A stretch of DNA of 7,405 nucleotides from CAIUKV01 sp041659105 (lineage in GTDB: Bacteria; Actinomycetota; Acidimicrobiia; IMCC26256; PALSA-555): NCBI GenBank assembly GCA_041659105.1, contig JBAZYX010000140.1, positions 1-7,405 of the forward strand, in the 5' to 3' direction. Below are positions 1 through 7,405 of this stretch, one piece after another (within the stretch, counting starts at the first letter, position 1; the number at the start of each line of letters is the position of its first letter). The notes beneath the pieces were generated by a model. It was not told the DNA's origin. It made no database searches and saw only the letters and a program-made list of their open reading frames with translations. Made by a program: the position numbers and the translations under genes.

Positions 1-1
1 G

Positions 2-70
2 CTCGATTCGCTCGAGCGGCACCTGCAGCGCACTGCCACACCGATCCCCCCGAGCGCAAAGGAACCCTGA
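2..70 (+). CDS. C-terminal tail of an upstream gene, probably an ArsR-family regulator (partial)
   Basis: An open frame enters from the left edge and ends in TGA at 68-70. The 22 visible residues read LDSLERHLQRTATPIPPSAKEP: an amphipathic helix rich in Leu, Arg and Glu, then a proline-rich tail. The stop shares its last A with the ATG of the next gene (TGATG), a classic translational-coupling overlap, which is the main evidence that this is real coding sequence. A short helix of this kind (LxxLExxL) at the very C-terminus is common in ArsR-type winged-helix repressors, and such repressors often sit directly upstream of SRPBCC/AHSA1 genes. The DNA-binding domain itself lies outside the window, so the ArsR assignment is inference from context, and another regulator or an unrelated protein is possible. 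Confidence 0.6.
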   Translation, partial: LDSLERHLQRTATPIPPSAKEP

Positions 71-606
71 TGAGCGACCGCACCCCTTCTCCCTACGACG
101 GCACGTTGGAGCGCACCGCCGCCGGCGGCGTCATCCGATTCGAACGGCATCTCGCCTATCCGATCCGCGAGGTTTGGGACGCGATCACGAGCCCGGCGCG
201 GTTGGCGGACTGGTGGCTGCCCTTCGACGCGGACATCACCGTCGACCTCCGTGAAGGCGGCCAGTTGGTGTTCGCCGCCACCGGTGACGAGCCGGTCACG
301 ATCACGTCCACGATCCTTCGCGTCGAGCCACCGATGCTCCTCGAACACACCCACGTGGACCCCGGCTCGTACATGCGTTGGGAGCTCGAACCGGTCGACA
401 CCGGATGTGTGCTGCGGCTGAGCCACTTCGTCACCGACACCGCCGCCGCGATCGACAGCTGCTACGTCGTTGGACTGCACGCCTCGCTGGCCCGGCTCGC
501 ACCATCCCTCGCCGGTCGCCCCGTCGCCTGGGATTGGGATGAGTTCGCGGACGCTCAGGCGCACTACGCCAGGGTCGGTCTCGCACCTCCCGTGAGCGCT
601 CCGTGA
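70..606 (+). CDS. SRPBCC domain protein, AHSA1-like
   Basis: This 178-residue protein fits the START/Bet v1-like SRPBCC fold in its AHSA1 (activator of Hsp90 ATPase homologue) branch. Visible family signatures are an N-terminal strand and helix, IRFERHLAYPIREVWDAIT (residues 22-40), followed by SPARLADWW (41-49); the glycine turn REGGQLVF (61-68); a strand pair around LEHTHVDPGSYMRWELEP (91-108) and CVLRLSHF (113-120); and a long C-terminal helix starting YVVGLHASLARL (132-143). Bacterial members are soluble cytoplasmic proteins with a hydrophobic ligand cavity; few have a known ligand, so the precise role is unknown. The ATG at 70 is preceded by an AAAGGAA ribosome binding site at 58-64. It overlaps the upstream stop by one base, and its own stop region overlaps an alternative GTG of the next gene, indicating an operon. 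Its likely controller is the upstream regulator. The domain call is firm, the function is not. Confidence 0.88.
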   Translation: MSDRTPSPYDGTLERTAAGGVIRFERHLAYPIREVWDAITSPARLADWWLPFDADITVDLREGGQLVFAATGDEPVTITSTILRVEPPMLLEHTHVDPGSYMRWELEPVDTGCVLRLSHFVTDTAAAIDSCYVVGLHASLARLAPSLAGRPVAWDWDEFADAQAHYARVGLAPPVSAP

Positions 607-620
607 CGTCGTCCCCGCCG

Positions 621-627
621 AGGAAGG
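621..627 (+). promoter_or_regulatory. Ribosome binding site that fixes the start of the DHFR-like gene
   Basis: AGGAAGG lies 8 bases upstream of an in-frame GTG at 636-638. This is a near-perfect Shine-Dalgarno match with good spacing. It makes GTG 636 a better start than the upstream GTG at 603, which overlaps the previous stop and has no comparable site in front of it. The 11 residues between the two starts (beginning TSSPPRKDREV) look like untranslated leader, since they do not resemble the family. Confidence 0.7.
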
Positions 628-635
628 ACCGAGAA

Positions 636-1280
636 GTGTCCCAGCTGCTGCGGGTGCACTGCTTCAGCGTGTCGATGGACGGGTTCGGCGCCGGTGAAGG
701 TCAGAGCCTCGAACAGCCCTTCGGGCACGCCAACCCGGCTGGCCTCTTCTCGTGGGCCGGCGCCACCGCGAGCTGGGTCAACCGAGGCGACCCCGGTGGT
801 ACCCGAGGGCTCGACGACTACTTCACCCGCGACATGACGCGCAACATCGGCGCCGAGATCATGGGGCGGAACAAGTTCGGACCCCAGCGCGGGCCGTGGG
901 AGAACCACGACTGGAAGGGATGGTGGGGCGACGATCCACCCTTCCACACGCCGGTGTTCGTGCTCACCCACCACGAGCGCCCCTCGTTCACGCTTGGCGA
1001 AACAACGTTCCACTTCGTCGACACCACATCCGCCGAGGCCTTGCGGCAAGCGCGAGAAGCCGCGGGCGGCAAGGACGTGCGCCTCGGTGGCGGCGTGGCG
1101 ACCATCCGCGAGTTCCTCGATGCCGATCTCGTCGACACGATGCACATCGCTGTCTCGCCGACCGAGCTCGGTCGCGGCGAACGTCTCTGGAGCTCCCACC
1201 GCGAACTGCTCGATCGCTTCCACCTGGACACAGTGCCCAGCCCCAGCGGCGTGACGCACCTGCTGTTCTGGCGGCGGTGA
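636..1280 (+). CDS. Dihydrofolate reductase family protein (RibD C-terminal domain-like)
   Basis: This 214-residue soluble protein belongs to the dihydrofolate-reductase-like fold family that includes the RibD C-terminal reductase. Residues below count from the GTG at 636. The first strand and loop read VHCFSVSMDGF (7-17), where SxDG is the family hallmark. A nucleotide-site-type segment follows at AEIMGRNKFG (73-82), then a strand PVFVLTHHERP (106-116). The helix TSAEALRQARE (131-141) precedes the glycine-rich cofactor loop VRLGGGVATIREFLDADLVD (148-167), and the C-terminal strand is MHIAVSPTELGRGERLW (169-185). Relatives reduce pterin or pyrimidine-type substrates with NADPH, but most stand-alone actinobacterial members are uncharacterised, so neither folate nor riboflavin synthesis should be assumed. 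No deaminase domain is attached, unlike full-length RibD. An extended start at GTG 603 is possible but less likely. It sits at the end of the cluster formed with the SRPBCC gene. Confidence 0.85.
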   Translation: MSQLLRVHCFSVSMDGFGAGEGQSLEQPFGHANPAGLFSWAGATASWVNRGDPGGTRGLDDYFTRDMTRNIGAEIMGRNKFGPQRGPWENHDWKGWWGDDPPFHTPVFVLTHHERPSFTLGETTFHFVDTTSAEALRQAREAAGGKDVRLGGGVATIREFLDADLVDTMHIAVSPTELGRGERLWSSHRELLDRFHLDTVPSPSGVTHLLFWRR

Positions 1281-1424
1281 CCACCGACGTCGCTCCGGGT
1301 CAGGTGGCCACGATCGTTGCCGCGAAACGTCTCAGGAGATCACGGACCTGGTACAACAGCCCTCGACAACATCGGACGGACCCGTCGGGAACGCTGCGGG
1401 CCCGAGGGTGGCGCCGCAGGTTCG

Positions 1425-2177
1425 ATGTCACAGCCGGGCACTACAAACGGCCCCATGGTGAACCACGACCGCCAATCGCCGTCCGACGTGCTCGCGACGG
1501 TGCGAGCACTCCTGGCCAAGGCGGAGTCGACGCCCTTCGACGCGGAGGCAGAAGCTCTGACGGCGAAGGCTCAGGAGCTCATGGCCCGCCACCGGATCGA
1601 GCAGGCGATGCTCGATGCAGGAGGCCGGACCGATCGACACCAGCCGATGTCGTGTCAGATCCGGATCGACGATCCGTACGCCGACGCGAAGGCGCTGCTG
1701 CTCGCCACCGTCGCCGAGGCGAACGGATGTCGCACGGTGTGGTCGAAGGCGTTGCGGTGCGCCACGGTGTTCGGGTTCGCCGGCGAGCTGGCCGGAGTGG
1801 AGCTCCTGTTCACGTCCTTGCTGGTGCAGTCGGCGGCCGCTGTGCATCGCGCGGGGCCCCGATACGACCGGTACGGGCGTAGCCGCACGACCCGTTTCCG
1901 GCGCTCGTTCCTGATTGCATTCGCCGTGCGCGTCGGTGAACGGCTTCGCTCGGCAGTCGACGCCATGGTCGACGACGAGCGCGAGGCGACGGGAACCGAG
2001 CTCGTTCCGCTGTTCGCACGACGCGAGGCCGAGGTCGAGGCCGTCGCCCGAGCGGCGTTCCCCCGCACGCGGCGCATGTCCGCCTCGGTGAGCGATGCCG
2101 ACGGATGGCATGCCGGTACGGCGTTCGGCGATCAGGCCGATCTGGGGACTGTGCGGAGGGGTCGCCTCCGCGCGTGA
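1425..2177 (+). CDS. DUF2786 domain protein of unknown function
   Basis: This protein is 250 residues long from ATG 1425. The N-terminal region SDVLATVRALLAKAESTPFD (residues 20-39), followed by EAEALTAKAQELMARHRIE (41-59), is a clear DUF2786 signature: two helices with conserved KA.ST..EAEA and AKAQELM..H. The middle, roughly 84-185, begins DPYADAKALLLATVAEANGC and carries a second conserved helical region of the kind found after DUF2786 (DUF7168-like), with YDRYGRSRTTRFRRSFLIAFAVRVGERL at 148-175 highly basic. The tail GWHAGTAFGDQADLGT (228-243) resembles the Gly/Ala-rich end of actinobacterial relatives. No catalytic motif, signal peptide or membrane segment is visible; the role is unknown, and similar proteins occur in both phages and chromosomes. 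ATG 1425 has a weak CGCAGG in front; ATG 1455 is an alternative giving 240 residues but lacks a ribosome binding site. A TTG at 1317 would add sequence unlike the family. The bases between 1281 and 1424 show no gene and no convincing promoter. Confidence 0.8.
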   Translation: MSQPGTTNGPMVNHDRQSPSDVLATVRALLAKAESTPFDAEAEALTAKAQELMARHRIEQAMLDAGGRTDRHQPMSCQIRIDDPYADAKALLLATVAEANGCRTVWSKALRCATVFGFAGELAGVELLFTSLLVQSAAAVHRAGPRYDRYGRSRTTRFRRSFLIAFAVRVGERLRSAVDAMVDDEREATGTELVPLFARREAEVEAVARAAFPRTRRMSASVSDADGWHAGTAFGDQADLGTVRRGRLRA

Positions 2178-2246
2178 GGCTCCATCCGTGACAGTGGCAG
2201 CGACCTGAGCGCGGCCTCCGATCTGCGCTACACAGGCAACACCAAC

Positions 2247-2254
2247 GAGGAAGG
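2247..2254 (+). promoter_or_regulatory. Strong ribosome binding site of the DUF2461 gene
   Basis: GAGGAAGG stands 8 bases before the ATG at 2263. It supports that start and shows that this gene is translated independently of the DUF2786 gene, which ends 85 bases upstream. No clear promoter could be placed in the rest of that gap. Confidence 0.65.
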
Positions 2255-2262
2255 CGCGGCTG

Positions 2263-2880
2263 ATGGCGTTCACGGGGTGGCCGGTCGAGGCGATCGAGTT
2301 CTACGAGGGCCTCGAGGCCGACAACACGAAGGTGTACTGGCAGGAGCACAAGTCGACCTACGAGCGGTGCGTGAAGGCGCCGATGGAGGCGCTGCTCGCC
2401 GAGCTGGCCGACGACTTCGGCGCCGGTCGCATCTTCCGACCCAACCGCGACGTCCGCTTCAGCAACGACAAGTCGCCCTACAAGGTCAACTGCGCCGCGC
2501 AGATGCCGGGCGGGTACGTCTCGTTCTCGGCCGACGGACTGTTCGTGGGCAGCGGCCTCTACATGCCCGCGCCCGACCAGCTCCGGCGGTTCCGGGAGGC
2601 GGTCGCCGACCCGAAGTCCGGTGCGGCGCTGGAGGCGGTCGTCGCGGCGCTGCGAAAGGGCGGCTACGAGGTGTACGCCCATGACACCCTCAAGACGGCG
2701 CCCAAGGGCTATCCGACGGACCACCCCCGCATCGAGCTGCTCCGCCTCAAGGGCATCGTCATGTCCACCTCGTGGCCGGTCGCGGCCTGGCTTGGGACCC
2801 GGAAGGCCAAGGACCGGGTGGTCGGCTGCCTGGAGGATGCCCGCCCCCTCAACGCCTGGCTCGCGCGCACCGTCGGCTGA
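2263..2880 (+). CDS. DUF2461 family protein (TIGR02453-like), function unknown
   Basis: This complete 205-residue protein has the usual length for DUF2461. Family features appear in order. The N-terminal helix AIEFYEGLEADNTKVYWQEH (residues 10-29) matches the FL..L..NN...WF pattern, and STYERCVKAPMEALLAEL (31-48) follows. The most conserved block, RIFRPNRDVRFSNDKSPYK (56-74), carries the R.....RFS.DK.PYK core. Then come the strand YVSFSADGLFVGSGLYMPAPDQL (85-107) and the late motif KGYPTDHPRIELLRLKG (148-164). The protein is soluble with no signal peptide. DUF2461 proteins are widespread in bacteria and some fungi, but no biochemical role is established, so none is assigned. The order after the DUF2786 gene, same strand and 85-base gap, permits co-transcription but does not prove a link. 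Confidence 0.9.
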   Translation: MAFTGWPVEAIEFYEGLEADNTKVYWQEHKSTYERCVKAPMEALLAELADDFGAGRIFRPNRDVRFSNDKSPYKVNCAAQMPGGYVSFSADGLFVGSGLYMPAPDQLRRFREAVADPKSGAALEAVVAALRKGGYEVYAHDTLKTAPKGYPTDHPRIELLRLKGIVMSTSWPVAAWLGTRKAKDRVVGCLEDARPLNAWLARTVG

Positions 2881-2934
2881 CGCGAACCTGACCCCGCTCG
2901 ACCGGGGGATGGGTCCCGGCTCGGGGGCGTGAAG

Positions 2935-2940
2935 TAGCGT
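2935..2940 (+). promoter_or_regulatory. icd: Possible -10 element of the isocitrate dehydrogenase promoter
   Basis: TAGCGT fits the TAnnnT pattern of actinobacterial sigma-70-type -10 elements and lies 43 bases before the icd start codon, inside the 103-base gap after the DUF2461 gene. Transcription would begin near 2947, leaving a leader of about 37 bases that includes the GGAAG ribosome binding site at 2975-2979. There is no good -35 element at the expected distance (GGTCCC at 2912-2917), so this is a candidate only. Confidence 0.35.
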
Positions 2941-2983
2941 CCAAGGCCGTCCCCCGCGCCCGCCCAACCCCCCTGGAAGCGTC

Positions 2984-5212
<2,229 letters not shown>

Positions 5213-5222
5213 ACCCTGATCG

Positions 5223-5250
5223 CGCGCGCGGCACACGCCGACCGCGCGCG
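5223..5250. terminator. GC-only hairpin between convergent genes, likely bidirectional terminator
   Basis: CGCGCGCGG (5223-5231) pairs with CCGCGCGCG (5242-5250) to give a 9-base-pair all-GC stem around a 10-base loop. It lies in the 43-base gap between the icd stop (5212) and the stop of the convergent glycosyltransferase (5256-5258), where a shared terminator is expected. There is no following T-run on either strand, so it is not a textbook intrinsic terminator; tract-less GC hairpins are commonly proposed as terminators in actinobacteria. The stem alone is seen; its activity is inferred. Confidence 0.55.
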
Positions 5251-5255
5251 GTCGG

Positions 5256-6176
5256 TCAGGCGACGCGGGACCCCGAGGAGCCGGGCCCGAAGAGCGATCC
5301 CACGGCTGCGCCCAGGCCGAGCGCGGTCGCGTTGGCACAAACCAGTGCGAGCACGAGCGGTTCGAACCGCGTCTCGGGTGCGAACCGAGCCCGCTCGGCC
5401 CACGCGCGGCGCGGCACGTGCACGATCCCCCAGATCGCCTGGCGAGCGCGCTCCGACCACGATCGGCCCCGCTGGGCGTAGCCGTAGCCGGCCCGCGCGG
5501 CATGGAACGCGTTGGCCAGCGACCAGGCCGGCCCGTGGTCCTGGTAGTGGTCCACCACGACGGAGGCGTCACCGACCATCTCGCCGTCGGTGAACAGCCG
5601 GGGCACGACCTCGGTCTCGAGCTCGCCGAGCCGGATCGGGGCATCGCCGAGCACGCGGCGCTTGAAGGTGAGCGCGGAGAGGGGCGGTGGGCCGGCCGGC
5701 CGGGCGCGCGTCGGGTCGATCGACTGGGCCGCGAACGTGAGGAAGTTGGCGCGTCCCGAACGTGTCGCAGCGGTCGCGTTCACGAGGCAGCCGGCGATGG
5801 CCGCAACGTCGGGTTGGTCGCGGTGGGCGCGGATCACGCTCGCGCACCAGTCCGGGCGCGGGACGGCGTGGTCCTCGGCGATCGCGACGATCTCGCCCCG
5901 AGCGCACTCCAGTCCGGCCTGGCGCATCCGGAAGAGGTCGGTCTCCGTGGTCGGCACGACCCGGACCCACTCCGGCAGGGGGATGTCGGTGAGCCCCACC
6001 ACGATCACCTCGGAACCGGTGGCGCGGGCCTGGGGAAGGACCGACGCGACCGCGGCCCGGGCCTCGGGCGTGGCGTGCCGGATGGGCAGCACGATCGACA
6101 GCGGGGGACGCTCCGGCACCCCGCCACTGTGCCGTGTCCGAACCCGTTCCACACACCCTGCGTGGTCAGCGGGCAC
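5256..6176 (-). CDS. Family 2-like glycosyltransferase with C-terminal membrane segment
   Basis: This 306-residue protein begins its GT-A fold with LSIVLPIRHATPEARAAVAS (residues 26-45), the typical first strand and helix of GT2 enzymes. EVIVVG (56-61) is the second strand. The segment RMRQAGLECARGEIVAIAED (83-102) is the classic stretch that leads into the metal/nucleotide-binding acidic motif, here E101-D102-H103 in place of DxD; W110 and the helix ASVIRAHRDQPDVAAIAG (112-129) follow as in the family. Later, DHYQDHG (209-215) lies in the acceptor region. Residues 271-297 form one hydrophobic segment, suggesting membrane association at the cytoplasmic face. Such enzymes transfer sugars from nucleotide donors to lipid or glycan acceptors; the substrate here is unknown. 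GTG 6176 overlaps the upstream gene by 11 bases. GTG 6152, preceded by GCAGGG, or GTG 6119, just before the conserved fold, are plausible alternative starts. Confidence 0.8.
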   Translation of the reverse strand: MPADHAGCVERVRTRHSGGVPERPPLSIVLPIRHATPEARAAVASVLPQARATGSEVIVVGLTDIPLPEWVRVVPTTETDLFRMRQAGLECARGEIVAIAEDHAVPRPDWCASVIRAHRDQPDVAAIAGCLVNATAATRSGRANFLTFAAQSIDPTRARPAGPPPLSALTFKRRVLGDAPIRLGELETEVVPRLFTDGEMVGDASVVVDHYQDHGPAWSLANAFHAARAGYGYAQRGRSWSERARQAIWGIVHVPRRAWAERARFAPETRFEPLVLALVCANATALGLGAAVGSLFGPGSSGSRVA

Positions 6177-7405
6177 GGCGCGCCAGCCGGATCACCGTGG
6201 TCTGACCGCCCGCTCCGGCGGTGGAGACGAAGGTGCGCGCCACCTCGGCGCCGGGTGGCACGGTCGGTTCCACGATCCCCGGGAAGCTGGTGTCGACGGA
6301 CCAGCGGGGCGGCGCCACGGGATCGCGCGTGCTCAGCGGGCAGGTCTCCTTGATCGGGTTGTCGAGCGCGCCGTACGCGATCCAGCCGAAGCAGGTCTCG
6401 ATCACGTCGTGTTCGCGCGCAACCGTTCCGAGGTACACGCCGGCGTCTCGCCGGGTTGCCTCGAAGGCCTCGTAGTCGTCGACGGTATGGCCGTGGGCGA
6501 CCTTGCGGATCGCCTGACCGATGCCGCCGAAGCGGTCGCTCGTGAGGCCGACGGCGGCGACGGCCGTGGCCACCACGAGCGCGATCGTCACGGGGCGCGC
6601 CGCCCCGGACGTGGCCTGCACGACGAGCGCGAGGATCGTGGCCGCCGCGATCGCCATGGGCGGATAGAGCACCGTCCGGTACCACGGATACTGGTCGCCC
6701 AGGTCGATGACCGAGAAGACGACGGCATGAGCAAGCGGCCACGCGACGCACGCGGCCAGGGCCACCGCGCGGTGACGGCTCGACCGGGCGAGCACCGGGA
6801 CGGCAGCGAGGGACGCGAGCGCGAGGACGGCCACCAGGGTCGAACCGTCTGTGCGCAGCATGTCGACGATCCACGACCGGTCCCACGGCGCGTCCGGTGA
6901 CGCGACCGTTCCGCCGACCTTCTGGGTCATGCTGTACGGCAGCACGGAGCCGAAGTACACGAGGGAGAAGACGAGCCAGGGCGCCAGGACGGCTGCGGCA
7001 CACCCGATCGTGCGCCACGGAACCTTGCGCATGATCAGCAGGAACGCCACCACCACCGCCACCGCGAGCATCCCCGCGTCGAGCTTGTCGAGCAAGGCCA
7101 GTCCGAGCGCGATGCCCGACCACCCTTCGAGTCCTTCGAGCATCAACGCGATCGCGATCAGGCCCAGCACCGCGGCGAAGCCCGCCTCGAGGCCGCTCAG
7201 CGCCTGGAGCCGGTAGTCGGCGCTGGCCACGAGGAAGAGCGGAGCGAGGGCCGCGCCGACCGGGCCGGCCAGGCGGCCCGCGATCAGCGCGACGAGGCCC
7301 GCGCTCGCGGCGTAGCACAGGATCCCGACGAGCTTCGCGGCGGTCTCGAGTGACATCCCGATCCAGCTCGCGGCCGCGAGGAGCATCGTGTACAGCGGGG
7401 GGCTG
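6166..7405 (-). CDS. GT-C superfamily membrane glycosyltransferase, AftB-like (partial, N-terminus off window)
   Basis: The frame is open to the right edge; before the first visible ATG (7384-7386, residue 1 below) it reads SPPLYT, the end of the first luminal loop of such enzymes, so the N-terminus is missing. About nine hydrophobic helices span residues 14-282, followed by a soluble extracytoplasmic domain of about 120 residues. Landmarks fit the AftB-like group of polyprenyl-phosphosugar-dependent transferases: LSGLEAGFAAVL (63-74) for the SGLE motif, WLVFSLVYFGSVLPYSMTQK (137-156) for the YYGxLLPNTxxxK region, and GDQYPWYRTVLYPPMA (230-245) for the GDxxPxYRFLxP motif. AftB itself adds terminal arabinofuranose to arabinan outside the membrane; here the sugar and acceptor are unknown, and the catalytic acidic loop lies off the window. 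A region where relatives often carry RPEG reads DKLDAG (100-105). The gene precedes and overlaps the GT2-like gene, pointing to a shared envelope-glycan operon. Confidence 0.8.
   Translation of the reverse strand, partial: SPPLYTMLLAAASWIGMSLETAAKLVGILCYAASAGLVALIAGRLAGPVGAALAPLFLVASADYRLQALSGLEAGFAAVLGLIAIALMLEGLEGWSGIALGLALLDKLDAGMLAVAVVVAFLLIMRKVPWRTIGCAAAVLAPWLVFSLVYFGSVLPYSMTQKVGGTVASPDAPWDRSWIVDMLRTDGSTLVAVLALASLAAVPVLARSSRHRAVALAACVAWPLAHAVVFSVIDLGDQYPWYRTVLYPPMAIAAATILALVVQATSGAARPVTIALVVATAVAAVGLTSDRFGGIGQAIRKVAHGHTVDDYEAFEATRRDAGVYLGTVAREHDVIETCFGWIAYGALDNPIKETCPLSTRDPVAPPRWSVDTSFPGIVEPTVPPGAEVARTFVSTAGAGGQTTVIRLARRAR

Noticed and set aside
1317..1357. Possible promoter TTGCCG with TACAAC before the DUF2786 gene
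   Set aside because: The spacing between the two hexamers is 29 bases, far from the usual 16-18, and TACAAC lacks the final T of the -10 consensus.
1317..1424. N-terminal extension of the DUF2786 gene from TTG 1317
   Set aside because: The added 36 residues do not resemble the family, TTG is a rare start, and no good ribosome binding site precedes it.
752..1882. 376-codon plus-strand frame spanning the DHFR-like and DUF2786 genes
   Set aside because: It crosses two well-supported genes in another frame, is dominated by Arg, Pro and Ala, and shows no domain signature.
2892..2907. Short inverted repeat CCCCG/CGGGG just after the DUF2461 gene, considered as a terminator
   Set aside because: It has only a 5-bp stem with a 6-base loop and no T-run; such matches are expected by chance in sequence this GC-rich.
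5590..6900. 436-codon plus-strand frame opposite the two glycosyltransferases
   Set aside because: It is antisense to both glycosyltransferase genes, with compositional bias and no recognisable motif; no ribosome binding site supports it.
6005..7318. 437-codon minus-strand frame over the GT-C gene
   Set aside because: It is Arg/Gly/Pro-rich and out of frame with the membrane protein, whose helices and family motifs are unambiguous.

Overview
This is a high-GC window, rich in GCG/GCC/CGC codons, with SD-like GGAAG and AGGAAGG ribosome binding sites and frequent start/stop overlaps. The monomeric isocitrate dehydrogenase, the ArsR-tail/SRPBCC/DHFR-like cluster and the AftB-like membrane glycosyltransferase together suggest an actinobacterium, possibly of the Acidimicrobiia type. 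That placement is inference; no rRNA or other phylogenetic marker is present.

Layout. Positions 2-1280 (+) hold a tightly packed, overlapping cluster: the last 22 codons of an upstream gene (probably an ArsR-type regulator), an SRPBCC/AHSA1-like protein, and a RibD C-terminal/dihydrofolate-reductase-like protein. After about 145 bases with no recognisable gene comes a DUF2786 protein (1425-2177, +), then a DUF2461 protein (2263-2880, +). A gap of about 100 bases with a possible promoter leads to a complete monomeric NADP-dependent isocitrate dehydrogenase (2984-5212, +), the best-supported gene here. A strong GC hairpin (5223-5250) separates it from a convergent minus-strand pair: a GT2-like glycosyltransferase (5256-6176) and, upstream of it, a GT-C membrane glycosyltransferase that runs off the right edge (6166-7405).

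How the genes work together. The first three look like one transcription unit in which a regulator may control two small soluble proteins. The two DUF proteins are separate, poorly understood housekeeping-type genes. Isocitrate dehydrogenase stands alone with its own likely promoter and terminator and supplies 2-oxoglutarate and NADPH. The two minus-strand glycosyltransferases overlap and probably belong to an operon for cell-envelope glycan or glycolipid assembly that continues beyond the window.

The window has no CRISPR array, tRNA, rRNA, insertion sequence, phage gene or recognisable defence system. I found no convincing undescribed system; the points worth a second look are modest and listed as such.
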